Part shown: positions 5,981 to 13,163 of the stretch, piece by piece
Layout of the letters: every line of letters begins with the position of its first letter
How positions within the stretch are numbered: position 1 is the stretch's first letter
DNA from: 2-01-FULL-49-22 sp964639445
GTDB taxonomy: Bacteria > Patescibacteriota > Saccharimonadia > Saccharimonadales > UBA10212
Direction: 5' to 3'
DNA: 22,167 bases
Assembly: GCA_964639445.1 (NCBI GenBank)
Contig: CAZXDA010000006.1
Span: forward strand, 1 to 22,167
Made by a program: the position numbers and the translations under genes
The notes under the pieces: model-generated
Told to the model about the DNA's origin: nothing
What the model saw: the letters and a program-made list of their open reading frames with translations, nothing else
Databases searched by the model: none

Positions 5981-6532
5981 TTAATAGGAATGGAGTTCTT
6001 CCTTCGAAAACCAAAGGTCGATTTCTAAATTGGCTTCTTCTTGACTGCCTGAAGCATGGACTAAATTTTTGATTGACCGCTTTTCGGCGTTAGCTTTAAT
6101 AGCCGAATCGTCAGAATAGTCGCCTCTAATGGTTCCTTGTTCGGCTTTGGCTGGTATGGTGTGGCCGGCTATATCACGAGCCAATTTAATAGCGTTAATA
6201 CCTTCTAGGACTATGGCTATTACCGGCCCAGAAACCAGGAAATCAACTAGCCACTTCTGCAGCTGTAGCCCTATGGCATGCGGATCTCCCGTACCAAAAA
6301 TAACAGAGACGTTTTGGCCTTCTTCCTCGTGGTTTTCGAGCGTCTTGTGACCCATGCCCTTTATAAACTCCTGTCTGCTCTTGGGATAATGCTTTTCCGC
6401 CAATTCACGGTCTGGCCAGACCATTTTGGTAGCCACCAGCTTAAGCCCGGCTTTCTCGAAACGGCTAACAATTTCCCCTACTAGCCCACGCTGCACCGCG
6501 TCCGGCTTAAGCAATACTAACGTTCTTTCCAT
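5981..6532 (-). CDS. ndk: Nucleoside diphosphate kinase
   Basis: Ndk transfers the gamma-phosphate between nucleoside triphosphates and diphosphates through a phospho-histidine. The N-terminus MERTLVLLKPDAVQRGLVGEI is diagnostic, as are HYPKSR-like and IRGDYSDDS segments. The active-site His lies in NLVHASGS. The protein is 183 residues, longer than the usual 140-155. The extra length is mainly between the Kpn-loop area and the active site (about residues 75-115), plus a C-terminal tail, a form known from archaea and other divergent lineages. The frame is open to 6571, but ATG at 6532 gives the exact family N-terminus, and the upstream codons overlap a promoter. This start has no Shine-Dalgarno sequence. 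Confidence 0.95.
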   Translation of the reverse strand: MERTLVLLKPDAVQRGLVGEIVSRFEKAGLKLVATKMVWPDRELAEKHYPKSRQEFIKGMGHKTLENHEEEGQNVSVIFGTGDPHAIGLQLQKWLVDFLVSGPVIAIVLEGINAIKLARDIAGHTIPAKAEQGTIRGDYSDDSAIKANAEKRSIKNLVHASGSQEEANLEIDLWFSKEELHSY

Positions 6533-6542
6533 AATTAGAACG

Positions 6543-6571
6543 AGTTTACCAGATAGGAAGCCGGTTAACAA
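6543..6571 (-). promoter_or_regulatory. Putative ndk promoter
   Basis: TTGTTA (6571-6566), a 17-base spacer and TAAACT (6548-6543) on the minus strand. The -10 box ends 10 bases before the ndk ATG at 6532, so the 5' leader would be only a few bases. This also argues against the upstream in-frame start. Confidence 0.55.
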
Positions 6572-6616
6572 GTTGAGTACTATTTTTGCTCAGACGTAAG
6601 TACGCAGACAGCAGTA

Positions 6617-6644
6617 GGCAATAGGACTTAGGCAATAGGCAATA
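6617..6644. repeat. Heptanucleotide array 5 (unit GGCAATA), downstream flank of the S23-type gene
   Basis: Four units in register: GGCAATA, GGACTTA, GGCAATA, GGCAATA. It lies 4 bases from the stop codon of the four-helix-bundle gene. The array on the other side of the gene (7003-7030) carries the related unit GGCAATA/GGGAATA on the opposite strand, so the gene is bracketed by inverted arrays. Confidence 0.8.
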
Positions 6645-6648
6645 GATG

Positions 6649-7002
6649 CTATTTTTTGAGTTTATTCATCAATACATATAGCATCTTCTGGACTTCCGAT
6701 AGTAATGCTTCTGCTCTTTTTGTCTCTACGTGAGGGTACTCCTGCTTTGTAATTATTAGTTGAGTGTCGAGCTCTGCCGCTGATCCAAAAGCCATCGATA
6801 AGAACCTTAAATATTCACCAGTACTCCTTCTTGCATAGCCTTCCGCAATGTTTGATGGTATAGATACAGCTGACCTTTGGACTTGACTTATAAGTCCAAA
6901 TTGTTCACTTCTAGGAAGCCGTACTGTAAGGACATAAATCTCGCCAACCAGGCTCATGCTACGCTTCCACACTTCCAAGTCTTTATATGAATTCAGTCTC
7001 AC
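6649..7002 (-). CDS. Four-helix-bundle protein, 23S rRNA intervening-sequence (S23) family
   Basis: The 117-residue product has the family pattern: SYKDLEVWKRSMSL at the start, RSAVSIPSNIAEGYARRS in helix 2-3, and FLSMAFGSAAELDTQLI before the last helix. Members are encoded inside 23S rRNA intervening sequences or stand alone, and relatives (Avd) assist diversity-generating retroelements. This copy stands alone and no reverse transcriptase is in the window, so its role is unknown. The start is GTG at 7002, and a repeat unit (GGGAATA) directly abuts it and may serve as a weak ribosome binding site. Arrays of 7-base repeats border both ends of the gene with nothing else between, which makes the whole 6617-7030 block look like a cassette. 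Confidence 0.9.
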   Translation of the reverse strand: MRLNSYKDLEVWKRSMSLVGEIYVLTVRLPRSEQFGLISQVQRSAVSIPSNIAEGYARRSTGEYLRFLSMAFGSAAELDTQLIITKQEYPHVETKRAEALLSEVQKMLYVLMNKLKK

Positions 7003-7030
7003 TATTCCCTATATCCTATTGCCTATTCCC
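7003..7030. repeat. Heptanucleotide array 6 (unit TATTCCC), upstream flank of the S23-type gene
   Basis: Four units in register: TATTCCC, TATATCC, TATTGCC, TATTCCC. Read on the minus strand they are GGGAATA, GGATATA, GGCAATA, GGGAATA and touch the GTG start of the S23-type gene. Confidence 0.8.
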
Positions 7031-7059
7031 TAAAATAAAATTGCTTACGCTTTATGTCG

Positions 7060-7065
7060 TACAAT
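7060..7065 (+). promoter_or_regulatory. Putative -10 box of the recombinase gene
   Basis: TACAAT ends 6 bases before the ATG at 7072, placing the likely transcription start at or next to the start codon. No -35 hexamer at proper spacing is convincing. Confidence 0.35.
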
Positions 7066-7071
7066 ATTGTC

Positions 7072-7986
7072 ATGAAGTATGATGATGCTGTCTCTGAATT
7101 TCTAGAACATATGGAGCTAGAACAGAACCGTTCGCAAAGAACGATTGAGAATTATAGCCATTACCTGACCCGTTTATCCGACTTTGCCGGTGAGATTAAG
7201 CTTAAGGATATTAATGAAGAGCTGATCCGCAAATGGCGGCTGTGGCTCAACCGCCTGGGCACAAATACTTCTGATGAGATGAGTAAAACTACGCAAAATT
7301 ACCATCTAATAGCTCTGCGCTCCTTTCTACGTTTTTGTGCCAAACGAGGATGGGAGGCAATGCCAGCCGATAAGATTGAGCTAGCTCGCACACGCCGTCC
7401 ACAGGTTACTTTTTTAAATCTGGAAGAGTTTGAGCGCCTGGCGTCTCAGCCAGATATGTCTAATCTTAACGGTGTGCGTGATCGAGCTATCATTGAGCTT
7501 CTTTTCAGCAGCGGTTTACGGATCAGTGAACTAGTGAATCTTAACAGAGGTGACATCAATTTAGGACGCCGCGAATTTATGGTTAGGGGTAAAGGCCAAA
7601 AAGATAGACCAGTATTTATAAGCAGCGAAGCCGCAAACTGGGTCGCACAATATCTAAATAAGCGCCAAGATAATTCCCCGCCGCTCTTTATTCGCTACAG
7701 CGGCAGCAAAAAAGTTGATACATCGGGTAACTATTCGCGTCTAACGGCTCGCAGTGTTCAGCGCATGATTTCCCGTTATGCCAAAATGGCCGGTATTACT
7801 AAACATGTCAGCCCGCACACCCTACGCCATAGCTTTGCGACGGATTTATTGATGAACGGTGCAGATCTTCGCTCAGTTCAGGCTATACTTGGCCATTCTA
7901 ATATCGCCACAACCCAAATCTACACTCACGTCACAGACCCCCACCTCAAAGAAGTCCACGAAAAATTCCACCGCACCAGAAAATAA
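7072..7986 (+). CDS. Site-specific tyrosine recombinase, XerC/XerD type
   Basis: Counted from the ATG at 7072 the protein has 304 residues, the normal Xer length. An N-terminal SAM-like DNA-binding domain (FLEHMELEQNRSQRTIENY) is followed by the catalytic domain with all six active residues: Arg150 (SGLRISEL), Lys174 (GKGQKDR), His249 and Arg252 (HTLRHSFATDLL), His275 (GHSNIATTQ) and nucleophile Tyr284 (IYTHV). It probably acts as the chromosome-dimer resolvase at dif, since small genomes often keep a single Xer; this is an inference, and an integrase role is not excluded. An in-frame ATG at 7054 would add six residues, but it overlaps the -10-like TACAAT and lacks a ribosome binding site. 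The gene is divergent from the S23-type gene. Confidence 0.9.
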   Translation: MKYDDAVSEFLEHMELEQNRSQRTIENYSHYLTRLSDFAGEIKLKDINEELIRKWRLWLNRLGTNTSDEMSKTTQNYHLIALRSFLRFCAKRGWEAMPADKIELARTRRPQVTFLNLEEFERLASQPDMSNLNGVRDRAIIELLFSSGLRISELVNLNRGDINLGRREFMVRGKGQKDRPVFISSEAANWVAQYLNKRQDNSPPLFIRYSGSKKVDTSGNYSRLTARSVQRMISRYAKMAGITKHVSPHTLRHSFATDLLMNGADLRSVQAILGHSNIATTQIYTHVTDPHLKEVHEKFHRTRK

Positions 7987-8047
7987 TCAAATGTTTGGAT
8001 TTTTAAGAGGTTAATGCGATACTTAACATAAGTATTTAGTAGTAAAT

Positions 8048-8710
8048 ATGGAAAATAATCAAGCAGAGCCTAATCCGCCAGTTCCTCAACAGACCCCCAA
8101 AAGGCCTAGATTGCTAAAAATTTTATTAATTTTAGTTCTTGTAGCAGCAATTGGTTTTGGTGGCTGGTATGGATATAACCAGTGGCACAATAAATCATCC
8201 AGTTCATCTCTACCTGCTAACTGGTCCGAATATAAAAATGATAAATATGGGTTTAAGTTTAGCTATCCTAAGAATTGGGGCACACCACAGCTCTTGCAAT
8301 CACCTGATCAGAACGGTGCTCAATATCAAATTAGTTTTTCAGCACCAAATAAAAGTATTAGATACAGTACAGTTGTCTCCTTCGATTCTACGCCCGCTGG
8401 GCTAAAAAAGAACAATATTGAAGAAGTGCTATCGTCTCAGGATAAATCACAATATGTAAAGTATGATGTCAGTTCGTATGCAATTTTATTTAAAGACCCT
8501 ACTAGTAAAATCCCACCGCAGTTAATTATTTACCAGATAGTTAGTCTCCAAAAAATAAATGTGAGCGCTGTAGTGATAGAAGCGATGGTTGATCAACCAG
8601 ATAGTCAATGTCCCACTAATAAATTGGCTGATAGCTCTGTAAAGAATTGCATAACAGACTCCATTTATGAAACAGTTAATAAATTTGCAAAAAGCATACA
8701 CAGCCTTTGA
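8048..8710 (+). CDS. Membrane-anchored extracytoplasmic protein with PsbP-like fold, function unknown
   Basis: The 220-residue product has a Pro/Gln-rich cytoplasmic start and one transmembrane helix (about 23-43). A Ser-rich linker leads to a domain beginning NWSEYKNDKYGFKFSYPKNW, a pattern typical of PsbP-like or DUF1795-type domains in many bacteria. Two Cys near the C-terminus (CPTNKLADSSVKNC) could form a disulfide. No enzymatic motif is visible. Base composition is low in GC (bases 8221-8280 hold 20 G/C of 60), in sharp contrast to the next gene. The start lies 61 bases after the recombinase stop, and no clear promoter is seen in that gap. Confidence 0.65.
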   Translation: MENNQAEPNPPVPQQTPKRPRLLKILLILVLVAAIGFGGWYGYNQWHNKSSSSSLPANWSEYKNDKYGFKFSYPKNWGTPQLLQSPDQNGAQYQISFSAPNKSIRYSTVVSFDSTPAGLKKNNIEEVLSSQDKSQYVKYDVSSYAILFKDPTSKIPPQLIIYQIVSLQKINVSAVVIEAMVDQPDSQCPTNKLADSSVKNCITDSIYETVNKFAKSIHSL

Positions 8711-8948
8711 ATAGTTAGCACAAGCAATTTTCTTTTTAGCATAACTGTTGTATGGTGAAGATACGATCTTCCTTGGAGGTCTTGATGCGCTTTTAGCGCT
8801 CGATCTTTAATAATTAGCCTACTTCTTTTGACCGACTTTGGTTATCGGAGGTGACTAAACGGTTGGTTGCAGCCGTTTGTTCTTCTCCGATAGCTTTGAA
8901 GTTAGTCTAAGTTTTAACCAAAATCCTACCCAGAAAGGGGTGGTTCAG
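8711..8948 (+). promoter_or_regulatory. Long structured 5' leader of the GC-rich secreted protein gene
   Basis: This 238-base gap has several inverted repeats. GAAGAT/ATCTTC (8757-8762 and 8766-8771) forms one hairpin. ATCGGAG/CTCCGAT (8844-8850 and 8885-8891) encloses an inner AAACGG/CCGTTT stem (8857-8862 and 8873-8878). GACTAA at 8853-8858 could instead pair with TTAGTC at 8902-8907, giving a mutually exclusive fold. A purine-rich AGAAAGGGG (8932-8940) lies 8 bases before the GTG start. No known riboswitch class is recognised. A promoter may lie near 8728-8756 (weak TATGGT -10). Confidence 0.4.
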
Positions 8949-10223
8949 GTGTTCTGGACCGTCAAGGCGCGCCTCGTGGCGCTGTTCGTCCTGTGCCTCG
9001 TCGTCGCTGCCGTGACGGCCCAGGCGCAGGCCAACCCGGCAGCGCAAATTGCTGGGCTCGATTGCTCCAAGGTCACCTTCACCACGGTGACCTGCGCGTT
9101 CACGACGAACGTGCCTACGCAGTCGTCAGTGGCAACTGGTACGACCAAGCAGGTTCTCGTACCTACGCCGGACTTGCGCTACCGGACGCGGCACTCGATT
9201 ACCGTCCGGGGGCTGATGCCCAATACCAGGTACCTTGCCGTGATCTCGGCAACACCGAAGAAGGGCAAGCTGATCCGTGTCGGCAGGCTGTTTCAGACGG
9301 CTGCTCCCGGATCAACACCGGCGACTGTGACCAGTAACGGCAACAAGCTGTTGCTGAACGGCCAGCCTTTCTTCCCGATCATGGTGCGGGCCTTTAGTCC
9401 CTGTCCCGAGGCCCAGACTGTAGTAGGGACAGTAAGCTTGGGGGCGAATATCTTCGAAGCCTTCGACTCGGTGCTCAACTGCATCGGGGTGGGTCAGGAC
9501 CCGGCACAGTGGGGTCAGTCGCTTCACCTTGCCTTGGGCAATAAACTGTGGTGGTTTGAACACAACACCGCTGCGCGACAGCACCTTCAGGACCAGGGGC
9601 TACCCGAATTAATCAACTGGCAAGCAACATCCCTATTCGCAGATATAGCAGGCAATGAGGACCTCTGTAAGTCCAGCAGGCAGCTCTACGAGCAAATGTC
9701 GAAGGCGTCAAAAAGCAAGGCTCTCCTCTTCATGACACCCCTTGCTGCATTTCCGGGGAGGCCTGGAGAAAAGTGGTGTCTCACCGCTCAGGCTCTGAAC
9801 CGGATTTACTGGACCACTGTGATAGCCGGCCTCCGAGGGATCGAGTACATTACCACGGATGCCGGTAATGGACCCGATTTCGACGTACCAAGTGATCGCG
9901 TAAACCAAGCGGCCAAGCTCGCAGACCAGATGGCCACGCTCGGGCCGGCCTTACTGACGGGCAAGCCGCTGGGGGTAAAGTCCGGTGTCAAGAGCCAAGT
10001 CAAGGTTGGAGCTTGGCAGTACGTCGGTACGACCTACGTTATTGCCGTCAACACCGATGACTCGGCCATCACCGGGACCTTTACGGTACCTAACAACGCC
10101 GCCAGAGAAGCCCAGGTGTTCTGGGAAGGCCGGAACGTGAAGGTGAAGCGCGGAAGCATCTCTGACAGATTCACCGCGCAGGCCGTGCATATCTACAGGC
10201 TCACGGCGCCGAAGAAGAAGTAG
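8949..10223 (+). CDS. Secreted multi-domain protein: fibronectin-III-like domain plus glycoside-hydrolase-like domain
   Basis: From GTG 8949 the 424-residue product starts with a signal peptide (KARLVALFVLCLVVAAVTAQAQA, likely cut before NPAA). Next is a beta-sandwich of fibronectin-III character (about residues 30-110; 'RHSITVRGLMPNTRY' type). The central region opens with LLLNGQPFFPIMVRAF and contains LWWFEH and GLRGIEYITTDAGN; this pattern is common at the start and end of TIM-barrel glycosidases of the GH-A superfamily. A C-terminal beta-sandwich (about 350-420) follows. Catalytic acids cannot be assigned, so it may be a non-catalytic carbohydrate binder. The start is set by the signal peptide and AGAAAGGGG 8 bases upstream. 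The gene is far richer in GC than its neighbours (9001-9060 has 43 G/C of 60), lies alone between a long leader and two hairpins, and looks transferred. Confidence 0.65.
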   Translation: MFWTVKARLVALFVLCLVVAAVTAQAQANPAAQIAGLDCSKVTFTTVTCAFTTNVPTQSSVATGTTKQVLVPTPDLRYRTRHSITVRGLMPNTRYLAVISATPKKGKLIRVGRLFQTAAPGSTPATVTSNGNKLLLNGQPFFPIMVRAFSPCPEAQTVVGTVSLGANIFEAFDSVLNCIGVGQDPAQWGQSLHLALGNKLWWFEHNTAARQHLQDQGLPELINWQATSLFADIAGNEDLCKSSRQLYEQMSKASKSKALLFMTPLAAFPGRPGEKWCLTAQALNRIYWTTVIAGLRGIEYITTDAGNGPDFDVPSDRVNQAAKLADQMATLGPALLTGKPLGVKSGVKSQVKVGAWQYVGTTYVIAVNTDDSAITGTFTVPNNAAREAQVFWEGRNVKVKRGSISDRFTAQAVHIYRLTAPKKK

Positions 10224-10228
10224 TAGAC

Positions 10229-10270
10229 TATCCAGTCAGGGGTGGCATATACACCACCCCTGACTGGATA
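10229..10270. terminator. Perfect 17-bp hairpin after the secreted protein gene
   Basis: Arms 10229-10245 and 10254-10270 are exact reverse complements around an 8-base loop (CATATACA). It starts 6 bases after the TAG stop and has no following T tract, so it may protect the mRNA 3' end or act with the next hairpin as a tandem terminator. Confidence 0.65.
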
Positions 10271-10278
10271 GGAAGATT

Positions 10279-10305
10279 AGAGACCCCCTCTTACGGGGTC
10301 TCTTT
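10279..10305. terminator. Rho-independent terminator between convergent genes
   Basis: AGAGACCCC (10279-10287) and GGGGTCTCT (10295-10303) pair around a 7-base loop and run into TCTTTCTATTT. It lies between the convergent secreted-protein and PilX-like genes. On the minus strand the stem is also intact, preceded by the PilX-like stop, so it could serve the end of the pilus operon too. Confidence 0.75.
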
Positions 10306-10309
10306 CTAT

Positions 10310-12997
10310 TTAGAAACTAGCGTGTGCTGTCTGCCCGAACGAGTCAGAGCAATCGAGTCGAGCCCAGCCAGTGATGGCACCGCCACCTAGCCAACCTAGT
10401 CTCCCTGTATCTTTCTTCGTATCTCCATTCCAAGGCCATGATGATGTAGCATAGTAGCCGCTATATCCAATTACGTACGCTCTGCAGTCGACCGTACCGC
10501 CACCGCCGCTGGTAGACCAATGAACATTACAAGTTGTCCAACGATGTACTCCTTTCACGCATCCGGGGTTTGGACCAGGGTAGGTAGTAACTCTTGTAGA
10601 GAAGCCATTTTTATCAAGCGGGTACCCATTTCTGCACCACCATGTATTATTGGCGCTAGCACCCCACGGGTATTTAGCTTTAGGCCCGCATTCAGGTCCC
10701 TGATCCCAGACGCCAGCGCTGTAGTAGGATGTTATAGAAAGTGGAGGATATATAGTCTTTATTTGCAAGCCGCTGTTGGCCTTTCCGGCGCCAGATGTAC
10801 TTCCGTAGGCTGCAGCTTCTGACTGGCTAGCCCACGGCGGCGCCCAAACATAAACGCGGAAATGGTATGTGCTGGGCGAAGTAATACGTACGGTACCGCT
10901 ACCCATCCAGCTTGGGGATGCATACCCTCCTCCATACATAGCACCAGGTATATCACTTTCTATAAAACGATCTCCAATTGGGTTAACCGGATCATACGTC
11001 GGACAGGAAGTACTCCATGTTACGTAAGCATCCGATGTAGTGTTGCCAACAATGCTGGCACTGGCAGAGCAAGTAGGTGGTGATACGTCACCACCGCCAC
11101 CATTGCAGCCATTGCCGCTACAACCGCCACCATTCGTATTAACCCAGATGGTTGAGCTATCCGAACGACCGATGGGATCATAGCATGTAACCGTAAAGTA
11201 TCTGGTCGAGGAATTGTCATTGGCCGGCCAGGTCATGGTTTGCGAGCCAGAATGCGATGCCCAACCAGGAGAGATCCAACTGTTGGTACTGCTACTTAAG
11301 TAGCAGGGATTATAGCTGCCGCCTTTAGCATCTTTAGTGTTAATAGAATCCCAGCTAATAGTATATTGAGTGCCTGCTTGGACGGGATTGGGGTTCTGAG
11401 ACAAGCTAGTTATTCGCGGTGGCGGCCAGGCAGTAACGGTCTTAACAATCGCCTCGCCACCCGCGCTGCCAGGACCGGTGCAGCTTAATGTATAATGCTG
11501 AACAGTCGAAATACCAGACTTTCCTTCACGGCCGTCAGCCTGGACAGTGTCTGACCAAGTTGATGAAGTCAATTTTTGACCACCATCCCAGCTGGCTATA
11601 CAAGACTTTGCATCTCTGGTGCGCCACTCAATAGTAGCGCTGCTATTTATATATACAGTCCCCTTCTGTACGGGATCTTGTGGGCTATCTGGATTATTGT
11701 CCGTAGCGCATCCCCATGTAGTTTGTTCGAAGTTATACCATGGAGTGCCACAAACTCTCTTACCATTATCAGCCCCATCCTTTCCAATGATTGAGAGTGC
11801 CAGTGACGGTGCCGGGACGGCAATGCCGGTGTGGCAGATGTTGTCCGGCGCGCCGGGCAGAATATTGTCATAGTAAGGTCCGTGCTGGACAATCAGGCGT
11901 TTACAAAGAGCGTCAGAAGAGCGCAGGCTGAACTCCGGAATATCATTAGCGGCCGACGGTATGTTACCCCCTATGGAAGACGATACATTGGTGGTATTAA
12001 CCCTAGCCTGCAGCCTTTTAGAAACATTAGCAACTTTAGCCGTTACATCTACTATTGCCTGCACATTGATGAACTTCAGCGATTGTCCCCAAATGTCATT
12101 GGCCTGGATCTTCACATCCAGCTGGCCGTAAATAGGCGTGAGGCGGAGATAAACATAATTAATCGGGTCGCTGCCGGGCGAAGACACCGAATTGGTAAGA
12201 TTGTTGATGATAAGGTTGCAGCGGTAGTCGGCCTTGCCATTAAAGGCGCCGTTGGTATTAGTGCCACCGCAATTAACGGGCAGTTTTTGCCCATCAGCAA
12301 TATTTACGTAATTTTGGACAGGCACATTATTGGGCGGTGACGGCGCCTGCGGATACAAAAAGACGGTTCTAGCATTAGCCTGCAAATTAGACACGTTGCC
12401 ACTAACTGGCACCGGATAGATAGTGACCCGGAAAATTGGCATGTAGCCGTTGATGGGGTCGGTCCAGGTATTTTCATCAAGTAGTGTAAGGTTGGAATTT
12501 GGGTAGCCGGTTAACAAAGCATTAGTGGGTTGCCACGATAGCATAATTTTATCCAGCGCGCCGGTGACTGCCGAGGTGGTCATCTTGACAACCTGGGACT
12601 GCACGGGTGGCAAGCCACTATAGACCAGGTCAGATGGAGTTTGATTAAGCAGAATGCAGCTGTATTGGGCATTGCGGTTACCCGATAAATTGGAGTCATT
12701 GTAAAAAGGCCCGGGGTTACCGGCCGAACCAATTAAACTATTGGAGCCGTTGCATTGCGGGGATGATACATAAGGGTTAGAGGGGTGATCGGTGGCGTAT
12801 TGTTTCATATAACTAATAACATCATTAATGCCCGATTGGGCGGCATAAGTGGCCGCATTGCCAAGCTGACGGTTAGTGGAATCGATGGCTGAGCGAGTCA
12901 TGATGCGGGCAAAACCAAGACTTATGAGCGTAAGGATGACCACTAAAACAGAGACAATAACAAATGACGCCATTCCCCGCTCATTCTGGCGCGTCAT
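10310..12997 (-). CDS. Giant PilX/GspK-like minor pilin with Ig-like adhesive region
   Basis: The 895-residue protein begins MTRQNERG, then a hydrophobic pilin helix (MASFVIVSVLVVILTLISLG) and the PilX-like ATYAAQSGINDVISYMKQ segment. Cleavage after Gly8 is expected. Mature position 5 is Val rather than Glu, as in GspK-type tip subunits. After a pilin head of about 350 residues come Ig-like modules (IEWRTRDAKSCIAS..., then SQNPNPVQAGTQYTISWDS...VTCYD), a Gly/Cys linker (near residue 640), and a Trp-, Gly- and Cys-rich C-terminus. Ordinary PilX proteins are under 250 residues. It has a strong ribosome binding site (GGAGGT, six bases before ATG). It is the last gene of the operon and is separated from the PilW-like gene by two repeat arrays. 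A tip adhesin role is inferred. Confidence 0.75.
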   Translation of the reverse strand: MTRQNERGMASFVIVSVLVVILTLISLGFARIMTRSAIDSTNRQLGNAATYAAQSGINDVISYMKQYATDHPSNPYVSSPQCNGSNSLIGSAGNPGPFYNDSNLSGNRNAQYSCILLNQTPSDLVYSGLPPVQSQVVKMTTSAVTGALDKIMLSWQPTNALLTGYPNSNLTLLDENTWTDPINGYMPIFRVTIYPVPVSGNVSNLQANARTVFLYPQAPSPPNNVPVQNYVNIADGQKLPVNCGGTNTNGAFNGKADYRCNLIINNLTNSVSSPGSDPINYVYLRLTPIYGQLDVKIQANDIWGQSLKFINVQAIVDVTAKVANVSKRLQARVNTTNVSSSIGGNIPSAANDIPEFSLRSSDALCKRLIVQHGPYYDNILPGAPDNICHTGIAVPAPSLALSIIGKDGADNGKRVCGTPWYNFEQTTWGCATDNNPDSPQDPVQKGTVYINSSATIEWRTRDAKSCIASWDGGQKLTSSTWSDTVQADGREGKSGISTVQHYTLSCTGPGSAGGEAIVKTVTAWPPPRITSLSQNPNPVQAGTQYTISWDSINTKDAKGGSYNPCYLSSSTNSWISPGWASHSGSQTMTWPANDNSSTRYFTVTCYDPIGRSDSSTIWVNTNGGGCSGNGCNGGGGDVSPPTCSASASIVGNTTSDAYVTWSTSCPTYDPVNPIGDRFIESDIPGAMYGGGYASPSWMGSGTVRITSPSTYHFRVYVWAPPWASQSEAAAYGSTSGAGKANSGLQIKTIYPPLSITSYYSAGVWDQGPECGPKAKYPWGASANNTWWCRNGYPLDKNGFSTRVTTYPGPNPGCVKGVHRWTTCNVHWSTSGGGGTVDCRAYVIGYSGYYATSSWPWNGDTKKDTGRLGWLGGGAITGWARLDCSDSFGQTAHASF

Positions 12998-13013
12998 GCC
13001 GCACCTCCACGAG

Positions 13014-13066
13014 CAATTAGCAATTTACAATTAGCAATTTTCAATAAATTAACAATTAACAATTTC
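13014..13066. repeat. Heptanucleotide array 7 (unit CAATTNN)
   Basis: Units CAATTAG, CAATTTA, CAATTAG, CAATTTT and CAATAAA run in register from 13014 to 13048. A 4-base slip follows, then CAATTAA and CAATTTC to 13066. The array lies between the PilW- and PilX-like genes, 17 bases upstream of the PilX-like start. Confidence 0.75.
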
Positions 13067-13117
13067 CATTTAAGGGCATTAACTGCAGTTTGTTTGATAA
13101 ATGATAATTGAGAAATT

Positions 13118-13145
13118 AATGTGAAATGTGAAATGTAAAATGTAA
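13118..13145. repeat. Heptanucleotide array 8 (unit AATGTGA/AATGTAA)
   Basis: Four units in exact register: AATGTGA twice, then AATGTAA twice. It lies 18 bases downstream of the PilW-like stop, in the same gap as array 7 but with a different unit. Confidence 0.8.
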
Positions 13146-13163
13146 ATTGGAGCGGAGCAACTG

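Noticed and set aside
6649..7002. Diversity-generating retroelement, because the four-helix-bundle protein resembles Avd
   Set aside because: No reverse transcriptase, template repeat or variable repeat is found in the window.
8945..10190. Several antisense and alternate-frame ORFs over the secreted protein gene
   Set aside because: High GC lowers stop frequency; none has a signal, motif or ribosome binding site, and the plus-strand frame is clearly the coding one.
11831..12340. A 169-aa plus-strand ORF opposite the PilX-like gene
   Set aside because: It is a shadow of the coding frame on the other strand, with no promoter, ribosome binding site or recognisable domain.
427..13145. A CRISPR array as explanation for the repeats
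   Set aside because: Units are 7 bases, contiguous, degenerate and without spacers; no cas gene is present.
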